A stretch of 41,735 nt of DNA from NCBI GenBank assembly GCA_036499545.1, contig DASYDR010000239.1:1-41735 (forward strand), given 5' to 3'. The position numbers and the translations under genes are program-made. Origin of the DNA: Plastoroseomonas sp036499545 (lineage in GTDB: Bacteria; Pseudomonadota; Alphaproteobacteria; Acetobacterales; Acetobacteraceae). Positions 23,299 to 31,076 of this stretch are shown piece by piece (position 1 is the stretch's first letter; every line of letters begins with the position of its first letter). A model generated the notes under the pieces. That model made no database searches, was not told where the DNA came from, and saw only the letters and a program-made list of their open reading frames with translations.

Positions 23299-23679
23299 AT
23301 GTCTGACGAGAATGGCCAGGTCCCGGAGGCCGGGGATATGCGGGGCGCCGTCGTGGCCCTCGCGCTCGATGCCTGGAAGCTCGCGCGCATGCTGCAGCGG
23401 GTCCTCGCCAGGCTGGAGGAGGAGGAAGCGCGCCGCTACGCCAACCAGGCCCGCTTCCTGCTCCGCTCCCTCGACGGCACGCTCACCGCCGCCGGCTATC
23501 GGCTCGTCGAGCTCGATGGCCAGCCCTATGACGCGGGCATGGCGGTGACACCGCTGAACGCCGGCGATTTCGACCCGGGCGACACGCTGTTTGTCGAGCA
23601 GATGGTCGAACCGGTCATCATGGGGCCCGCGGGCGTCGTGCGCGCCGGCACCGTCCTGCTCGCGAAAGGGATCCGCTGA
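23299..23679 (+). CDS. Reduced GrpE-like nucleotide exchange factor
   Basis: 126 residues. An N-terminal helix (about 14-58, ALDAWKLARMLQRVLARLEEEEARRYANQ) is followed by a small beta domain (about 66-124): LDGQPYDAGMAV, EQMVEPVIMGPAGVVRAGTVLLAKG. This order parallels the end of GrpE (G-x-x-FDP-x-x-H-E-A-V ... EPGTV ... GRVLRPAxVxVAKG), with the conserved His and Glu of HEAV missing, and the long GrpE dimerisation stalk shortened. The match is by eye. It is coupled to the Hsp70 gene by TGATG, and its place just before an Hsp70 strongly supports a nucleotide-exchange role. It is much shorter than usual GrpE (about 180-200). Confidence 0.6.
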   Translation: MSDENGQVPEAGDMRGAVVALALDAWKLARMLQRVLARLEEEEARRYANQARFLLRSLDGTLTAAGYRLVELDGQPYDAGMAVTPLNAGDFDPGDTLFVEQMVEPVIMGPAGVVRAGTVLLAKGIR

Positions 23680-26171
23680 TGCACGGCTATGTCGGGATCG
23701 ACCTCGGCACCACCAACAGCGCGATCTGTTCCTATGACGGCGCCGCCGTCCGGCTCCATCTCAGCCCGGAGCAGACCGAGGTGACGCCCTCGGCCATCTA
23801 CATCAACAATCGCGGCGCGCGCTATGTCGGCCGCCACGCCTATGACCAGTCGGCGCTGAGCCCGGACAATGCCGCGGTCGGCTTCAAGCGCCTGATGGGC
23901 ACCAGCACGCCGGTGCGCCTGCCGGCCGTGGGCGTGACCATGACGCCGGAGGAATGCTCGGCCGAGATCCTGAAGGTGCTGTTCGGCTACCTGCCGGAGG
24001 AGATCCGCGACGGCGAGGCGGCCGGCACCGTCATCACCGTGCCCGCCGCCTTCAACCAGATGCAGAAGGACGCGACACTCGCGGCCGCCGGCATGGCCGG
24101 CATCGGCCGGGTCGCGCTGATGCAGGAACCGGTGGCGGCGGTGATGAGCGTCATGCGCCAGCACAGCGGCGACGGCGTCTTCCTGATCTATGACCTCGGC
24201 GGCGGCACCCTCGATGTCGCGCTGGCGGAGAGCATGGGCGGGCGCGTCAGCCTGCTCGCCCATGGCGGCATCGCGATGTGCGGCGGCCGCGACATCGACC
24301 GCAGCCTGCGCGACGCGCTGATCCTGCCCTGGCTGCGCGACCGCTTCGACCTGCCCGCCGATCTGCTGGCCGATCCCGCGCATCGGCGCCTGCTGCGCCT
24401 GGCCGAACATGCGGCGGAGCGGGCGAAGATCGAGCTGTCTTCCCGCGAGGATGCGATCATCGCGCTGGACGAAGCCCAGCTCGGCGCCCGGGATGCCGCG
24501 GGGCGCGAACTCTTCCTGGATATTCCGCTGCGTCGTGCCGAGCTGGATGCGCTGGCGGCGCCGCTGGTCGCGAGCTCGGTCGCGGCGGTGCGGGAGACGC
24601 TGGCGAAAGCGGGCCTGAGTGCCCGCGACGTCGGGCGCATCGTCTTCGTCGGCGGCCCGACGCAGTACAAGCCGCTGCGCGACAAGGTCGCCGCCGAACT
24701 CGGCATCGCGCCATCCACGGATGTGAAGCCGATGACCGCGGTGGCGGAAGGGGCGGCGGTCTTCGCGGAATCGATCGACTGGTCGACCGCGTCGCGCGGC
24801 CGCAAGCGATCGCGCGCGACGCTCGATTTCGGCGGCGCGCTGGAGATGCGCTTCACCTATGCCGCGCGCACGCCGGATGCGCGCAGCCGGGTGGCGCTGG
24901 CCGCCAGGGGCGCCGTCGCGCCCGGCGCGGAATTCCAGATCGACAGCCTGGACACCGGCTGGTCGTCCGGCCGGCTGCCGCTGGCCGATGGCGCCATCTG
25001 CGAATTGCCGCTGGCGCGCCCCGGGGAGAACCTGTTCAAGGTCTTCGTCTTCGGGCCGGATGGCGGCGTGGTCGCGCTGCAGCAGGACCGGCTGACGATC
25101 ACGCGCACGGCGGCCACCGTCGATGCGATCCCGGCCTCGCACGCGATCGGGATCGAGGTGCTGTCCCGCACCGGCGGCAAGCCCGTCATCGAATACCTGG
25201 TCCAGGATGGGGAGATGCTGCCGAAGAAGGGCAGGCTCACCGTCAAGGCGGCCGCCAGCCTTCGCTCCGGGGCGGCGACCGCGCTGCGCTTCAAGCTGTG
25301 GGAAGGCGGCATCGCCGATCCGATCACCGACAACCGCTTCATCGGCACCTTCGAGATCGGCGGACGTGACTTCAGCGACGGGGTGATCGCCGCCGGGGCC
25401 GACCTGGTCTGCGACTACGAGGTGCTGGATTCCGGCAATGTCGTGCTGGAGGTCTCGGTCCCCTCGATCGGCAACTCCTTTCAGAGCGGCCGCAACTTCT
25501 ATTCCCGCCAGCAGGCGCAGATCGACTTCTCCCAGTCGGACAAGCTGGTCGCGGAAGAAGGGGAGGCGCTGCGCAAGCGCATCACCGCCATCACCACGCT
25601 GGTCGAGGATCGCCGGCTGGACGAGGCGCTGGACAAGGTCGAGCGTGGCGTCGGCGGCGCGCGGCCGGCGGATCCGGAAGGCGCCAAGAAGGCGCATGAC
25701 GACATCCAGGACGCCAAGCGGCTGCTGGCGCAGACGCGCCGCGACCATCTGCGCGCGATCCGGGGCATCGAGCTGGCCCGCGTCGTCGATTATTTCGACA
25801 ATGCCGCGCGCCAGCATGCGCGCCCGATCGAGGCGGAGGCCTTCGACAACCTGGTCCGCACCGCGCGCCGCGCGATCGACGCCGGCAGCCCGGATTTCGA
25901 ATCCTACCTGGAGGAGCTGCGGCACAAATATTTCGACGTGCTGTGGAAGCAGGACTGGTTCGTCATCGACCGCTTCCGCTGGCTGGCCGATAGCGGCCAC
26001 CTGTTCCCCGATGCGGCGAAGCATGCCGGGCTGGCGGCGACCGGGACGCAGGCGCTCGATGCCGGCGACATGCCGGGGCTGCGCAGGGTGGTTGCCGAGA
26101 TGGACAATCTGCGCTTCATCGCTTCCAACGAAGCCGACCTGATGGCGGCCGCCAACATCATCCGGTCCTGA
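23679..26171 (+). CDS. Divergent Hsp70 (DnaK-like) with inserted domain and long helical C-terminus
   Basis: 830 residues, against about 640 for DnaK. The nucleotide-binding domain (1-370) is intact: phosphate 1 IDLGTTNS (7-14), phosphate 2 LIYDLGGGTLDV (169-180), VGGPTQY (324-330), and catalytic-site context QEPVAAV (149-155). The usual hydrophobic interdomain linker (DVLLLD) is absent; a basic SRGRKRSR replaces it. A beta-rich block (about 380-480) not found in DnaK follows. A recognisable substrate-binding beta domain (about 490-615, MLPKKGRLTVKAA ... ALRFKLWEGG ... FIGTFEIGG) precedes a long helical region (about 620-830), which ends in a non-DnaK extension with FDVLWKQDWFVIDRFRWLA. It lacks the EEVD/lid end of known Hsp70s. 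Middle of the operon; probably the motor of the complex. Confidence 0.9.
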   Translation: MHGYVGIDLGTTNSAICSYDGAAVRLHLSPEQTEVTPSAIYINNRGARYVGRHAYDQSALSPDNAAVGFKRLMGTSTPVRLPAVGVTMTPEECSAEILKVLFGYLPEEIRDGEAAGTVITVPAAFNQMQKDATLAAAGMAGIGRVALMQEPVAAVMSVMRQHSGDGVFLIYDLGGGTLDVALAESMGGRVSLLAHGGIAMCGGRDIDRSLRDALILPWLRDRFDLPADLLADPAHRRLLRLAEHAAERAKIELSSREDAIIALDEAQLGARDAAGRELFLDIPLRRAELDALAAPLVASSVAAVRETLAKAGLSARDVGRIVFVGGPTQYKPLRDKVAAELGIAPSTDVKPMTAVAEGAAVFAESIDWSTASRGRKRSRATLDFGGALEMRFTYAARTPDARSRVALAARGAVAPGAEFQIDSLDTGWSSGRLPLADGAICELPLARPGENLFKVFVFGPDGGVVALQQDRLTITRTAATVDAIPASHAIGIEVLSRTGGKPVIEYLVQDGEMLPKKGRLTVKAAASLRSGAATALRFKLWEGGIADPITDNRFIGTFEIGGRDFSDGVIAAGADLVCDYEVLDSGNVVLEVSVPSIGNSFQSGRNFYSRQQAQIDFSQSDKLVAEEGEALRKRITAITTLVEDRRLDEALDKVERGVGGARPADPEGAKKAHDDIQDAKRLLAQTRRDHLRAIRGIELARVVDYFDNAARQHARPIEAEAFDNLVRTARRAIDAGSPDFESYLEELRHKYFDVLWKQDWFVIDRFRWLADSGHLFPDAAKHAGLAATGTQALDAGDMPGLRRVVAEMDNLRFIASNEADLMAAANIIRS

Positions 26172-26177
26172 GGGCCC

Positions 26178-27590
26178 ATGACCGATCCCTGGTTTCCCCG
26201 CGGCTTCGCCATTCCCGATGCCGGCACGCTGGAGCGGCAGGCGGCCGAAGGCGATGGCTGGCAGATCTATGACCTGGCGGGCGGCGGCCGGGCGCTGTTC
26301 GCCGCGGCCGCGCTGCATGATGGCTGGCTGGCGGCCGGGCTGCTGGCGCCCGGACAGATGCGCGGCATCGCCGCCGCGGGCCAGCCGCTGGTCTGGCTGC
26401 GCTCGGGCTTCGATCACAGCCTGGCCCCGGTCGCGGCGCCCGAACGCCCGACCGGCAAGGGCCGCGCGATGGCCTTCGCCGCCGCCTTCGCGGCCACCCG
26501 GGCGATCGCGCCGGCGCCGCCGCTCGGCCGGGCGATCTATGTCGAGGCGATCAGCCGGCTGCTGCCGGTGGCGGAGCCGGGCCAGGACCTGCCCGATGAT
26601 GTCGTGCTCGGACGCTGGCTTTCGGGCGGGCTCTCGGTCTCGGCGCCGCGCCTCGGCGATCTCGCCGGCGGCCTCCGCTGGGGCGACCGGGCGGACCTGC
26701 TGGCGGTGATCCAGGCCGCGGGCGGCGTCGCGGTGCCCACCGGGGAAGGCGGCGCCGCCACGCCCCCGGGCTGGGCGGGCCAGGCCGGCCAGCCGGATAA
26801 GCCCTTCCGCCTGCCGGGCCGGCCGGCGCTCGAGGCCTTCTTCACCGAGCACGTGATCGACATCGTGCAGAATGCCGAGCGCTACAAGCGGCTCGGCGTC
26901 GGCTTCCCGGGCTCCATCGTGCTGCATGGGCCGCCCGGTTCGGGCAAGAGCTTCGCGGTGAAGCAGCTCGCCGCCTATCTCGGCTGGCCGCGCTTCGACA
27001 TCGATGCGTCGAGCGTCGGCAGCCCCTTCATCCATGAGATGAGCCGCAAGGTCGCCGACGCCTTCCGCCGCGCGGCCGAAGTGGCGCCGGCGGTGCTGGT
27101 GATCGATGAGATGGACGCCTTCCTGAGCGACCGCGGCACCGCCGGCAACGCCCAGCACCGGGTCGAGGAGGTGGCGGAATTCCTGCGCCGCATTCCGGAA
27201 GCGACGGAGAACCGGGTGCTGCTGATCGGCATGACGAACAAGCTGGATCTCATCGACGCGGCGGTGCTGCGGCGTGGCCGCTTCGACCATGTGGTGCCGG
27301 TGGGCGAGGCGACGCCGGCCGAGATCGCGGCGGCGCTGGCGGCGCTGCTGGAAGATGTGCCGCGCGCCCCGGAGATCGACCTGGCCGCCATCGCGGCGCG
27401 GCTGGCGGGCAAGCCGCTGTCGGATGCCGCCTTCGTCGCGCGGGAAGCGGCGCGCCTCGCGGCCCGCGGCGGGCGCGATGCGCTGGCGCAGGCGGATCTC
27501 CTCGCGGCGCTGGACAGTCCCGCGATCCGCGGCGACGAGGACCGTCCCATCTTCGGCTTCGACCTGTCCGGGGGCACCCGCCGTGACTGA
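26178..27590 (+). CDS. AAA+ ATPase encoded with the Hsp70
   Basis: 470 residues. An N-terminal region (1-210) of unknown fold, rich in Ala/Gly, is joined by a Gly/Pro linker to one AAA module (about 215-450): Walker A GPPGSGKS (251-258), Walker B VLVIDEMD (307-313 region), sensor 1 at GMTN (351-354), and the second-region-of-homology arginines RRGRFD (365-370). The module resembles the classical (FtsH/spastin/proteasome-type) clade. There is no zinc-protease domain or transmembrane helix, so proteolysis is not encoded here. It starts 6 bp after the Hsp70 stop. Its likely job is to remodel or thread substrates handed over by the Hsp70 (inference). Confidence 0.9.
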   Translation: MTDPWFPRGFAIPDAGTLERQAAEGDGWQIYDLAGGGRALFAAAALHDGWLAAGLLAPGQMRGIAAAGQPLVWLRSGFDHSLAPVAAPERPTGKGRAMAFAAAFAATRAIAPAPPLGRAIYVEAISRLLPVAEPGQDLPDDVVLGRWLSGGLSVSAPRLGDLAGGLRWGDRADLLAVIQAAGGVAVPTGEGGAATPPGWAGQAGQPDKPFRLPGRPALEAFFTEHVIDIVQNAERYKRLGVGFPGSIVLHGPPGSGKSFAVKQLAAYLGWPRFDIDASSVGSPFIHEMSRKVADAFRRAAEVAPAVLVIDEMDAFLSDRGTAGNAQHRVEEVAEFLRRIPEATENRVLLIGMTNKLDLIDAAVLRRGRFDHVVPVGEATPAEIAAALAALLEDVPRAPEIDLAAIAARLAGKPLSDAAFVAREAARLAARGGRDALAQADLLAALDSPAIRGDEDRPIFGFDLSGGTRRD

Positions 27591-28104
27591 CGCCACGCCC
27601 ATGGGTTTCGCCGGCCTGCGCGACCTGCCGCCGCCACCGCTGCCGGATCCCGCGCCTCAGGCGATGCCGGCGGGCGGGCCGGCACCGGGCCAGGCGACGC
27701 CGGCCGCGGCCGTGCAACAGGTGAACCGCAACGCGCGCCGCTTCGCCCCGAAATATGTAGTGGCGGGGGTGGTGATCGCCATTTTCGGCGTCGCCGTCGT
27801 GTTGACCCGGCTGACGGGCGATGACGGCATTTCCGAGACGCAGCCGCCGGTCGGGCGCGGCCTGACGCTGGAGCGTCCGCAGATCCGCTGGTGCGTGGCC
27901 GAGGATATCCGGCTGGAAGCGGGTCGCCGCGCGCTGCATGGCGACCGCAAGGGCGACGTCCAGCGCTTCAACGAGATGGTCCAGGACTTCAACGCGCGCT
28001 GCGCGAGCTATCGCTATCGCAGCGGGATGCTGCAATCGGTGCGCGGCGAGGTCGAGGCGCGGCGCAGCCAGCTCGAAGCGGATGGGGCGGCGCGCTTCCA
28101 ATAG
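27583..28104 (+). CDS. Single-pass membrane protein of the Hsp70/AAA+ operon
   Basis: 173 residues from a GTG (27583) that overlaps the AAA+ stop by 8 bp and has GGGGG 8 nt upstream; an ATG at 27601 is an alternative. A Pro/Ala-rich arm (1-47) precedes a basic stretch (RNARRF) and a membrane helix (about 58-74, YVVAGVVIAIFGVAVV). By the positive-inside rule the N-terminus would be cytoplasmic and the rest periplasmic. The C-terminal domain (about 90-173) has the pattern IRWCVAEDIRLEA ... FNEMVQDFNARCASYRYRSGMLQSV with two cysteines that may pair. I recall similar sequences only as uncharacterised proteins. It may anchor the chaperone machine to the envelope. Confidence 0.75.
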   Translation: MTDATPMGFAGLRDLPPPPLPDPAPQAMPAGGPAPGQATPAAAVQQVNRNARRFAPKYVVAGVVIAIFGVAVVLTRLTGDDGISETQPPVGRGLTLERPQIRWCVAEDIRLEAGRRALHGDRKGDVQRFNEMVQDFNARCASYRYRSGMLQSVRGEVEARRSQLEADGAARFQ

Positions 28105-28143
28105 CGTGGACGGGATTGCCGGGGCGGGGACGAGGGATAGCGC

Positions 28144-29802
28144 ATGTCGGATACCGGGACGGTTCGTCCGGATTTCTCATTGGCCGAAAACCCTTTCGCC
28201 ATCCTGGGTGCCAGCCCGCGGGACGGCCGCCAGGCGCTGATCGACCGGGTGGAGGATGCGGCGCTGCAGGGCGACGAACAGCGCGCGCGCCAGGCGGGAT
28301 CGACGCTGCTCAATGCCCGCCAGCGCCTGGTCGCCGAGATGCGCTGGTTCCCCGGCATCGCCCCGGCGGAAGTCCTCCGCCTGCTGCAGCTGCTGCGCCA
28401 GCAGCCGGACCGTGCCTTCGCCGAAGCGCAGCTGCCGCCGCTGGCACGCGCCAACCTGATGGCCGCGGGTTTCGAGGCGATGCCGGCGCCGGGCGATCCG
28501 CCGGCGGTGCTGGAACGCATCGATGCCCTGGACGCCGCCTGTGCCGCGATCACCGCCGATGACGCGATGCGCGACATCAATGCCGACCGGCAGGCGGCCG
28601 GCCTGCCGGCCCTGCAGGACCGGCCGGCGGTCGAGGAGCAGCTGCGCGACCTGGTGCGCCATTGCCGGGACGGCGTGGCGAAGGCGCTCGACCGGATGCC
28701 GAGCGCCGCGCTGCTGGCGGTGGTGACCGCGGTCGCGCAGCAGGTCGTCGCCGCCGGCCCGGGCGGCGGCCGGGTGCTGCTGGAGGACGTGATCGACGCC
28801 TATGAGCTCGAGGCCCGTCCGTCCATCGATGCCTGCGCGGCCGCGGCGGAGCAGGTGATCGAGCAGGTCCGGGCGGCGGTGCCGCAGGGCGAGGCGGCAG
28901 TGCTGGAGGTGATGCGGCTGCTGGAGCAGGCGATCGCGCGCTGGTACCGGCTGGCGAGCCCGGTCCTGGCCTCGGCGCAGGTGCGCGGCCTGCACAACCA
29001 GGACGGCACCGAGCTTGGGTCGGCGCTGCGGGCGCTCGGCCTGCATGCCTTCAACGACCACGGCATGCTGCGGGGCGCGGAGCGGGCCACGGAGTTGCTG
29101 CAGCGCTTCTTCGCCGAGTTGCCAAACCTGTCGGTGAAGGCGGAGGAGGATGCCGGCGCGCTCGGCGGCATCGCGCAGTCGCGGCAGAAGGCGGCGGCGG
29201 AGCATGCGGAATTCCTCGCCTCCATCGCCTATCGCGCCAAGGTCGGCACGCTGTTCAAGGACGATCTGGCGATCTCCGCCGCCGGCGTGGAGCTGAAGGG
29301 CGAGATCATTCCGCTGGAAGCGGTGATGCGGGTGCGCTGGGGCGCGATCCGGCACTCCGTGAACGGGATCCCGACCGGCACCAGCTACACCATCGCGATA
29401 GGCGATGCGGGGCGCGAGCTGAGCACGAGCTTCCGCAAGCAGGAGGTCTTCGACGCATTCCTCGACCGGCTGTGGCGGGCGGTCTGCGTCCGGCTGATCA
29501 TCGACATGACGCAGCAGCTCCGCGCCGGACAGTCCTTCGTCTTCGGGGATGCGGTGGTGCGGGACCAGGGCATCCTGCTGACCAGGCGGCACATGTTCGG
29601 GAAGAACGAGCAGCGGGAGGTGCGCTGGGGCGACACCCAGATCTGGACCGGCAATGGCAGCTTCTGCATCGCCGCCAAGGACGACAAGAAGACCGTGGTG
29701 GCGCTGTCCTACATCGACATGTCGAACACGCATCTGCTCGAGAACATCGTCCGCGCCTATTACCGCAAGGGCGGCAAGGCCCTGAGCGACGCGTTCCAAT
29801 GA
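28144..29802 (+). CDS. J-domain-like protein without HPD, with C-terminal tandem PH-like beta domains
   Basis: 552 residues, ATG preceded by GAGGGA. The N-terminus (about 14-72) has the J-like opening ENPFAILGASPRDGRQALIDRVEDA and then a second helix LLNARQRLVAEMRWFPG, but no HPD tripeptide; it resembles degenerate J-domains seen beside divergent Hsp70s. A long helical middle (about 75-355) follows. The last 180 residues show two similar beta modules: LFKDDLAISAAGVELKGEIIP ... VRWGAIRH and FGDAVVRDQGILLTRRHMFGK ... VRWGDTQIW, each ending with RWG, suggestive of PH-like folds. In the operon it would be the co-chaperone, possibly working without stimulating ATP hydrolysis in the usual way. Confidence 0.65.
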   Translation: MSDTGTVRPDFSLAENPFAILGASPRDGRQALIDRVEDAALQGDEQRARQAGSTLLNARQRLVAEMRWFPGIAPAEVLRLLQLLRQQPDRAFAEAQLPPLARANLMAAGFEAMPAPGDPPAVLERIDALDAACAAITADDAMRDINADRQAAGLPALQDRPAVEEQLRDLVRHCRDGVAKALDRMPSAALLAVVTAVAQQVVAAGPGGGRVLLEDVIDAYELEARPSIDACAAAAEQVIEQVRAAVPQGEAAVLEVMRLLEQAIARWYRLASPVLASAQVRGLHNQDGTELGSALRALGLHAFNDHGMLRGAERATELLQRFFAELPNLSVKAEEDAGALGGIAQSRQKAAAEHAEFLASIAYRAKVGTLFKDDLAISAAGVELKGEIIPLEAVMRVRWGAIRHSVNGIPTGTSYTIAIGDAGRELSTSFRKQEVFDAFLDRLWRAVCVRLIIDMTQQLRAGQSFVFGDAVVRDQGILLTRRHMFGKNEQREVRWGDTQIWTGNGSFCIAAKDDKKTVVALSYIDMSNTHLLENIVRAYYRKGGKALSDAFQ

Positions 29803-30143
29803 GGCAGGGGCCGGGCGCGCATTGGGCCCTCGTGCCGGCGATGATCGCGGCCGCCGGCTGCACCGCCGGGGAACGCATGGGCGAGATCCAATCCGGGCAG
29901 AGCCGGGCCGAGGTCATCCGCATCCTCGGCAATCCGGATGGTGCCGCCAGCGACGGCGATGTCGAGACGCTGACCTATGCCAACCGGCTGATGAGCGGCT
30001 GGTCCTGGGATCGCGCCACCTATCTGGTGCGGCTCACCGATGGCCGGGTCAGCGCCTATGGGCCGGTGGCCATCGTGCTGCGCGGCGGCACGCGCGGCTC
30101 CGCCACGCCGGCGCGGGGCCGGAAGGGCTCCGCCGCGCCCTGA
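29799..30143 (+). CDS. BamE/SmpA-like small lipoprotein
   Basis: 114 residues. The ATG at 29799 overlaps the stop of the J-like gene (ATGA), so it is likely translated in the same operon. A lipoprotein signal ends in IAAAGC (C21). The mature part ERMGEIQSGQSRAEVIRILGNPD ... YANRLMSGWSWDRATYLVRLTDGRVSAYG follows the SmpA/OmlA (BamE) beta-alpha pattern, with the conserved G-x(n)-LGxPD motif. It may be a periplasmic-face lipoprotein that links the cytoplasmic chaperone machine to the envelope, or simply a hitch-hiker. It is not the essential BamE gene by context, since no Bam gene is near. Confidence 0.75.
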   Translation: MRQGPGAHWALVPAMIAAAGCTAGERMGEIQSGQSRAEVIRILGNPDGAASDGDVETLTYANRLMSGWSWDRATYLVRLTDGRVSAYGPVAIVLRGGTRGSATPARGRKGSAAP

Positions 30144-30217
30144 TGCTGCGGCTGTGCGCGAAGCGTCGCCCGCCTGCACCGTGGGAGAAGGCCGCACGCA
30201 CAGGCCGGAGCCGCGCC

Positions 30218-30541
30218 ATGACCATCACCGTCTTCATCCGCTACCGCATCGACCCGGCGCGGACCCGGGAATTCGAATCCTATGCGCGCAACTGGCTGCG
30301 CATCATCCCGGCCTGCGGCGGCGCGCTGGTCGGCTACTGGATGCCGCATGAGGGCACCAATGACATCGCCTTCGGCCTGATCTCCTTCCCGAGCCTGGCC
30401 GGGTACGAGGCCTACCGCGCGCGGCTGCGCGCCGATGCCGAAGGGGCGGCGAATTTCAGCATGGCCGAGGCGGGCGGCTTCATCCTCGCCGAGGAACGCA
30501 GCTTCCTGCGCCAGGTGGAACCGGCGATGGCGCAAGGCTGA
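30218..30541 (+). CDS. NIPSNAP-family protein
   Basis: 107 residues, a single NIPSNAP ferredoxin-like domain: MTITVFIRYRIDPARTREFESYARNW, GALVGYWMPHEGTNDIAFGLISFPSLAGYEAYRARL and a final FILAEERSFLRQVE. NIPSNAP proteins are small, of unknown biochemical role; bacterial ones often lie near degradation genes. The ATG at 30218 was chosen because the domain starts there; the long upstream frame is a shadow. It stands 75 bp after the BamE-like gene, with no coupling. Confidence 0.87.
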   Translation: MTITVFIRYRIDPARTREFESYARNWLRIIPACGGALVGYWMPHEGTNDIAFGLISFPSLAGYEAYRARLRADAEGAANFSMAEAGGFILAEERSFLRQVEPAMAQG

Positions 30542-30668
30542 ACGCGCTTGCCCTCGGCGCCGCGGCCGCGCGAAGCTGCTGCGTCCGTTCGACGGACAGG
30601 GCGCCCACATGGCGCGCAGGAGGGCTGGTGATGAGTCAGCGACCCCTTTTTCCAACCGGTGCCACGCC

Positions 30669-31076
30669 ATGACGCTGGCCGAGCATATCCGCACGGAATC
30701 CGCGCGCCTGGCCGCGCTTTGCACCGCCTGCGGCGCCTGCGTGACCGCCTGCCCGATGACGCCCTATGCCGCCGGTGTCGACGCCGCCGAACCGGACGCG
30801 GTCGCGGCCGGCATGCGCGACCTGCTGCGCGACGGGCCCGGCACGCCGCAGGCGCTGGCCTGGATCGCCGCCTGCACCCGCAGCGGCATCTGCAGCGCCG
30901 CCTGCCCGGAACAGCTCGACGCCGCCTTCATGCTGCGGCTGGCGACCTGGCGGGCGAAAGGCGCGCTCGGCGAACCGCCCAGGATCCCGGTGAAGGAGGA
31001 CACCCAGTATTCGCCGAAGGTGAAGGCCTTCGCGCGGCTGACGCTGACCGGGAAGGAACAGGCCGAATGGCTGTGA
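30669..31076 (+). CDS. HdrC-like iron-sulfur protein (4Fe-4S dicluster, one ligand altered)
   Basis: 135 residues. Two ferredoxin-type motifs: the first is complete (C18-x2-C21-x2-C24-x3-C28, CTACGACVTACP), the second reads C69-T-R-S72-G-I-C75-S-A-A-C79-P, with Ser where the second Cys is normal. That would leave a three-Cys site, a 3Fe-4S cluster or a Ser-ligated cluster. The rest resembles HdrC/LutA-associated helical proteins. An ATG at 30609 is an alternative start, but 30669 fits the family better. It overlaps the HdrB-like gene by 10 bp, so the two are co-translated. There is no HdrA or flavin partner in the window. Confidence 0.8.
   Translation: MTLAEHIRTESARLAALCTACGACVTACPMTPYAAGVDAAEPDAVAAGMRDLLRDGPGTPQALAWIAACTRSGICSAACPEQLDAAFMLRLATWRAKGALGEPPRIPVKEDTQYSPKVKAFARLTLTGKEQAEWL

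Noticed and set aside
23526..27602. 1358-codon open frame on the minus strand across the Hsp70 and AAA+ genes
   Set aside because: Its composition is Arg/Ala/Gly/Asp-rich without domain features, and it is the exact antisense of well-recognised genes; long antisense frames are expected at this GC content.
29472..30143. Long upstream extension of the BamE-like frame into the J-like gene
   Set aside because: The extension is a frame-shadow of the J-like gene; the lipoprotein signal fixes the start at 29799.
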